From: Pseudomonadota bacterium
GTDB lineage: Bacteria; Bdellovibrionota; Bdellovibrionia; Bdellovibrionales; JAEYZS01
Assembly (NCBI GenBank): GCA_023427925.1
Contig: JAEYZS010000194.1
Coordinates: 1 to 6,691, forward strand
Length of the DNA: 6,691 bases
Direction: 5' to 3'
Shown here: positions 6,152 through 6,691 of the stretch, one piece after another
Layout of the letters: each line of letters begins with the position of its first letter
Position numbering within the stretch: the stretch's first letter is position 1
Notes under the pieces: model-generated
Seen by the model: the letters and a program-made list of their open reading frames with translations, nothing else
What the model was told of the DNA's origin: nothing
Databases searched by the model: none
Position numbers and translations under genes: made by a program

Positions 6152-6691
6152 AACTCGCTCTCCTCTCCGGTAAGCTCCGAGCGCTGTACCCATTCCATAT
6201 CTACAGGTAAGTGTTTAATTTTTGAAACAATTATCGATACTTTAATGGGATTTAAATCTTTTAGCTCTAAAGTTGGCAGGGAAAATTTGAGGTTCGCAAT
6301 ATCAATATTAAGCCGTCGGTCTCTCAAAACCTCAAGGATTTCATCTTTAATATCTTCAGTATCAATATTATTTATCTTTAAACTGTAGATGAAGGCACCT
6401 TGCTTCAGGGATGAATTTTCAGAATTGGCAAACTGATTGATCTCTTCTACCATATCTAAATTTGAATCCTGAGTCTCGTCAGAAGATTGCTCATTAACAA
6501 AAGCTTCAGCGGTAGCAAGCTTTTCAGGTTGCAATTCTAAAGTTGGCGTTACTAAAACTTCGGGCTCTGAAACAGGATCCAGATCATCCAAAGAAGGCCC
6601 TCCCCAACTCTCGCTCGGCTGCTCTCCTTGCAAAGAGGGTTCAGGTGCTTGTGGCACTTCACTGCCTACATCAAAGGTTTCTACATTGATA
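6148..6691 (-). CDS. Partial protein: acidic low-complexity region plus compact C-terminal domain
   Basis: The frame is open to the right edge of the window, so the N-terminus is missing and 180 codons are visible. A GTG at 6657 could be mistaken for a start, but the open frame continues past it (codons reading VETFDVGSE) and no ribosome site is seen there. The first part visible is Pro/Glu/Asp/Ser-rich and probably disordered. The last ~75 residues (from about GAFIYSLKINN to DMEWVQ) look like a small alpha/beta domain with alternating hydrophobic strands and one amphipathic helix; an LNPIKVS segment precedes the final strand (HLPVDMEW). No signal peptide or membrane segment is visible in this portion. 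It stops at TGA 6148-6150, overlapping the next gene by 4 nt. I do not recognise the family. A missing N-terminal region such as a zinc ribbon or signalling module is possible but not seen. Confidence 0.8.
   Translation of the reverse strand, partial: INVETFDVGSEVPQAPEPSLQGEQPSESWGGPSLDDLDPVSEPEVLVTPTLELQPEKLATAEAFVNEQSSDETQDSNLDMVEEINQFANSENSSLKQGAFIYSLKINNIDTEDIKDEILEVLRDRRLNIDIANLKFSLPTLELKDLNPIKVSIIVSKIKHLPVDMEWVQRSELTGEESEL
6159..6168 (-). promoter_or_regulatory. Ribosome binding site that decides the GTG start of the small coiled-coil gene
   Basis: GGAGAGGAGA read on the minus strand lies inside the last codons of the upstream gene. Its AGGAG core (6160-6164) is 8 nt from GTG 6151. No comparable site precedes the alternative ATG at 6193. 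Confidence 0.7.

Noticed and set aside
6152..6193. ATG at 6193 as start of the small exported protein
   Set aside because: It adds 14 residues before the signal peptide, has no ribosome site, and overlaps the upstream gene by 46 nt. GTG 6151 has a strong site and the normal signal-peptide position.
6657..6691. GTG at 6657 as start of the rightmost gene
   Set aside because: The frame remains open to the window edge and no ribosome site precedes this GTG, so the gene is treated as partial.

Overview
The window looks like a chromosomal segment from an AT-rich Gram-negative (diderm) bacterium. The diderm assignment rests on a BamE/SmpA-type lipoprotein and several signal peptides. Low GC, lysine-rich proteins, an FAD-type protoporphyrinogen oxidase and several unrecognised exported proteins would fit Bdellovibrionota or a related lineage, but this is an impression and not proven by the sequence. 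No rRNA, tRNA, CRISPR array or intact mobile element is visible.

Plus strand, left half. The window opens inside hemE (uroporphyrinogen decarboxylase, N-terminus missing). Eleven bases later follows an FAD-dependent protoporphyrinogen oxidase (hemG, HemY type). The pair forms a haem-biosynthesis operon. The coproporphyrinogen oxidase that would act between them is not in the window. A 191-bp intergenic region follows, and it is unusually structured. It holds a hairpin across the hemG stop codon, a perfect Shine-Dalgarno-like sequence on the minus strand, a 42-codon minus-strand open frame that reads like protein, candidate promoter elements, and a small predicted three-way junction just before the next gene. 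Two exported proteins of unknown role come next: a 464-aa signal-peptide protein with several hydrophobic segments and a basic coiled-coil tail, then a small lipoprotein with a BamE/SmpA-like fold and a charged tail. A palindromic bidirectional terminator closes this half.

Minus strand, right half. Three genes read toward the same terminator: a partial protein with an acidic low-complexity region and a compact C-terminal domain, a small exported coiled-coil protein starting at GTG and overlapping it by 4 nt, and a leucyl aminopeptidase (pepA, M17) with all expected metal and catalytic residues. Tight spacing and good ribosome binding sites indicate one operon whose promoter lies beyond the right edge.

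The enzymes are ordinary housekeeping functions. The parts most likely to be undescribed are the 2055-2266 intergenic region, the 464-aa membrane protein, and the two small genes upstream of pepA.
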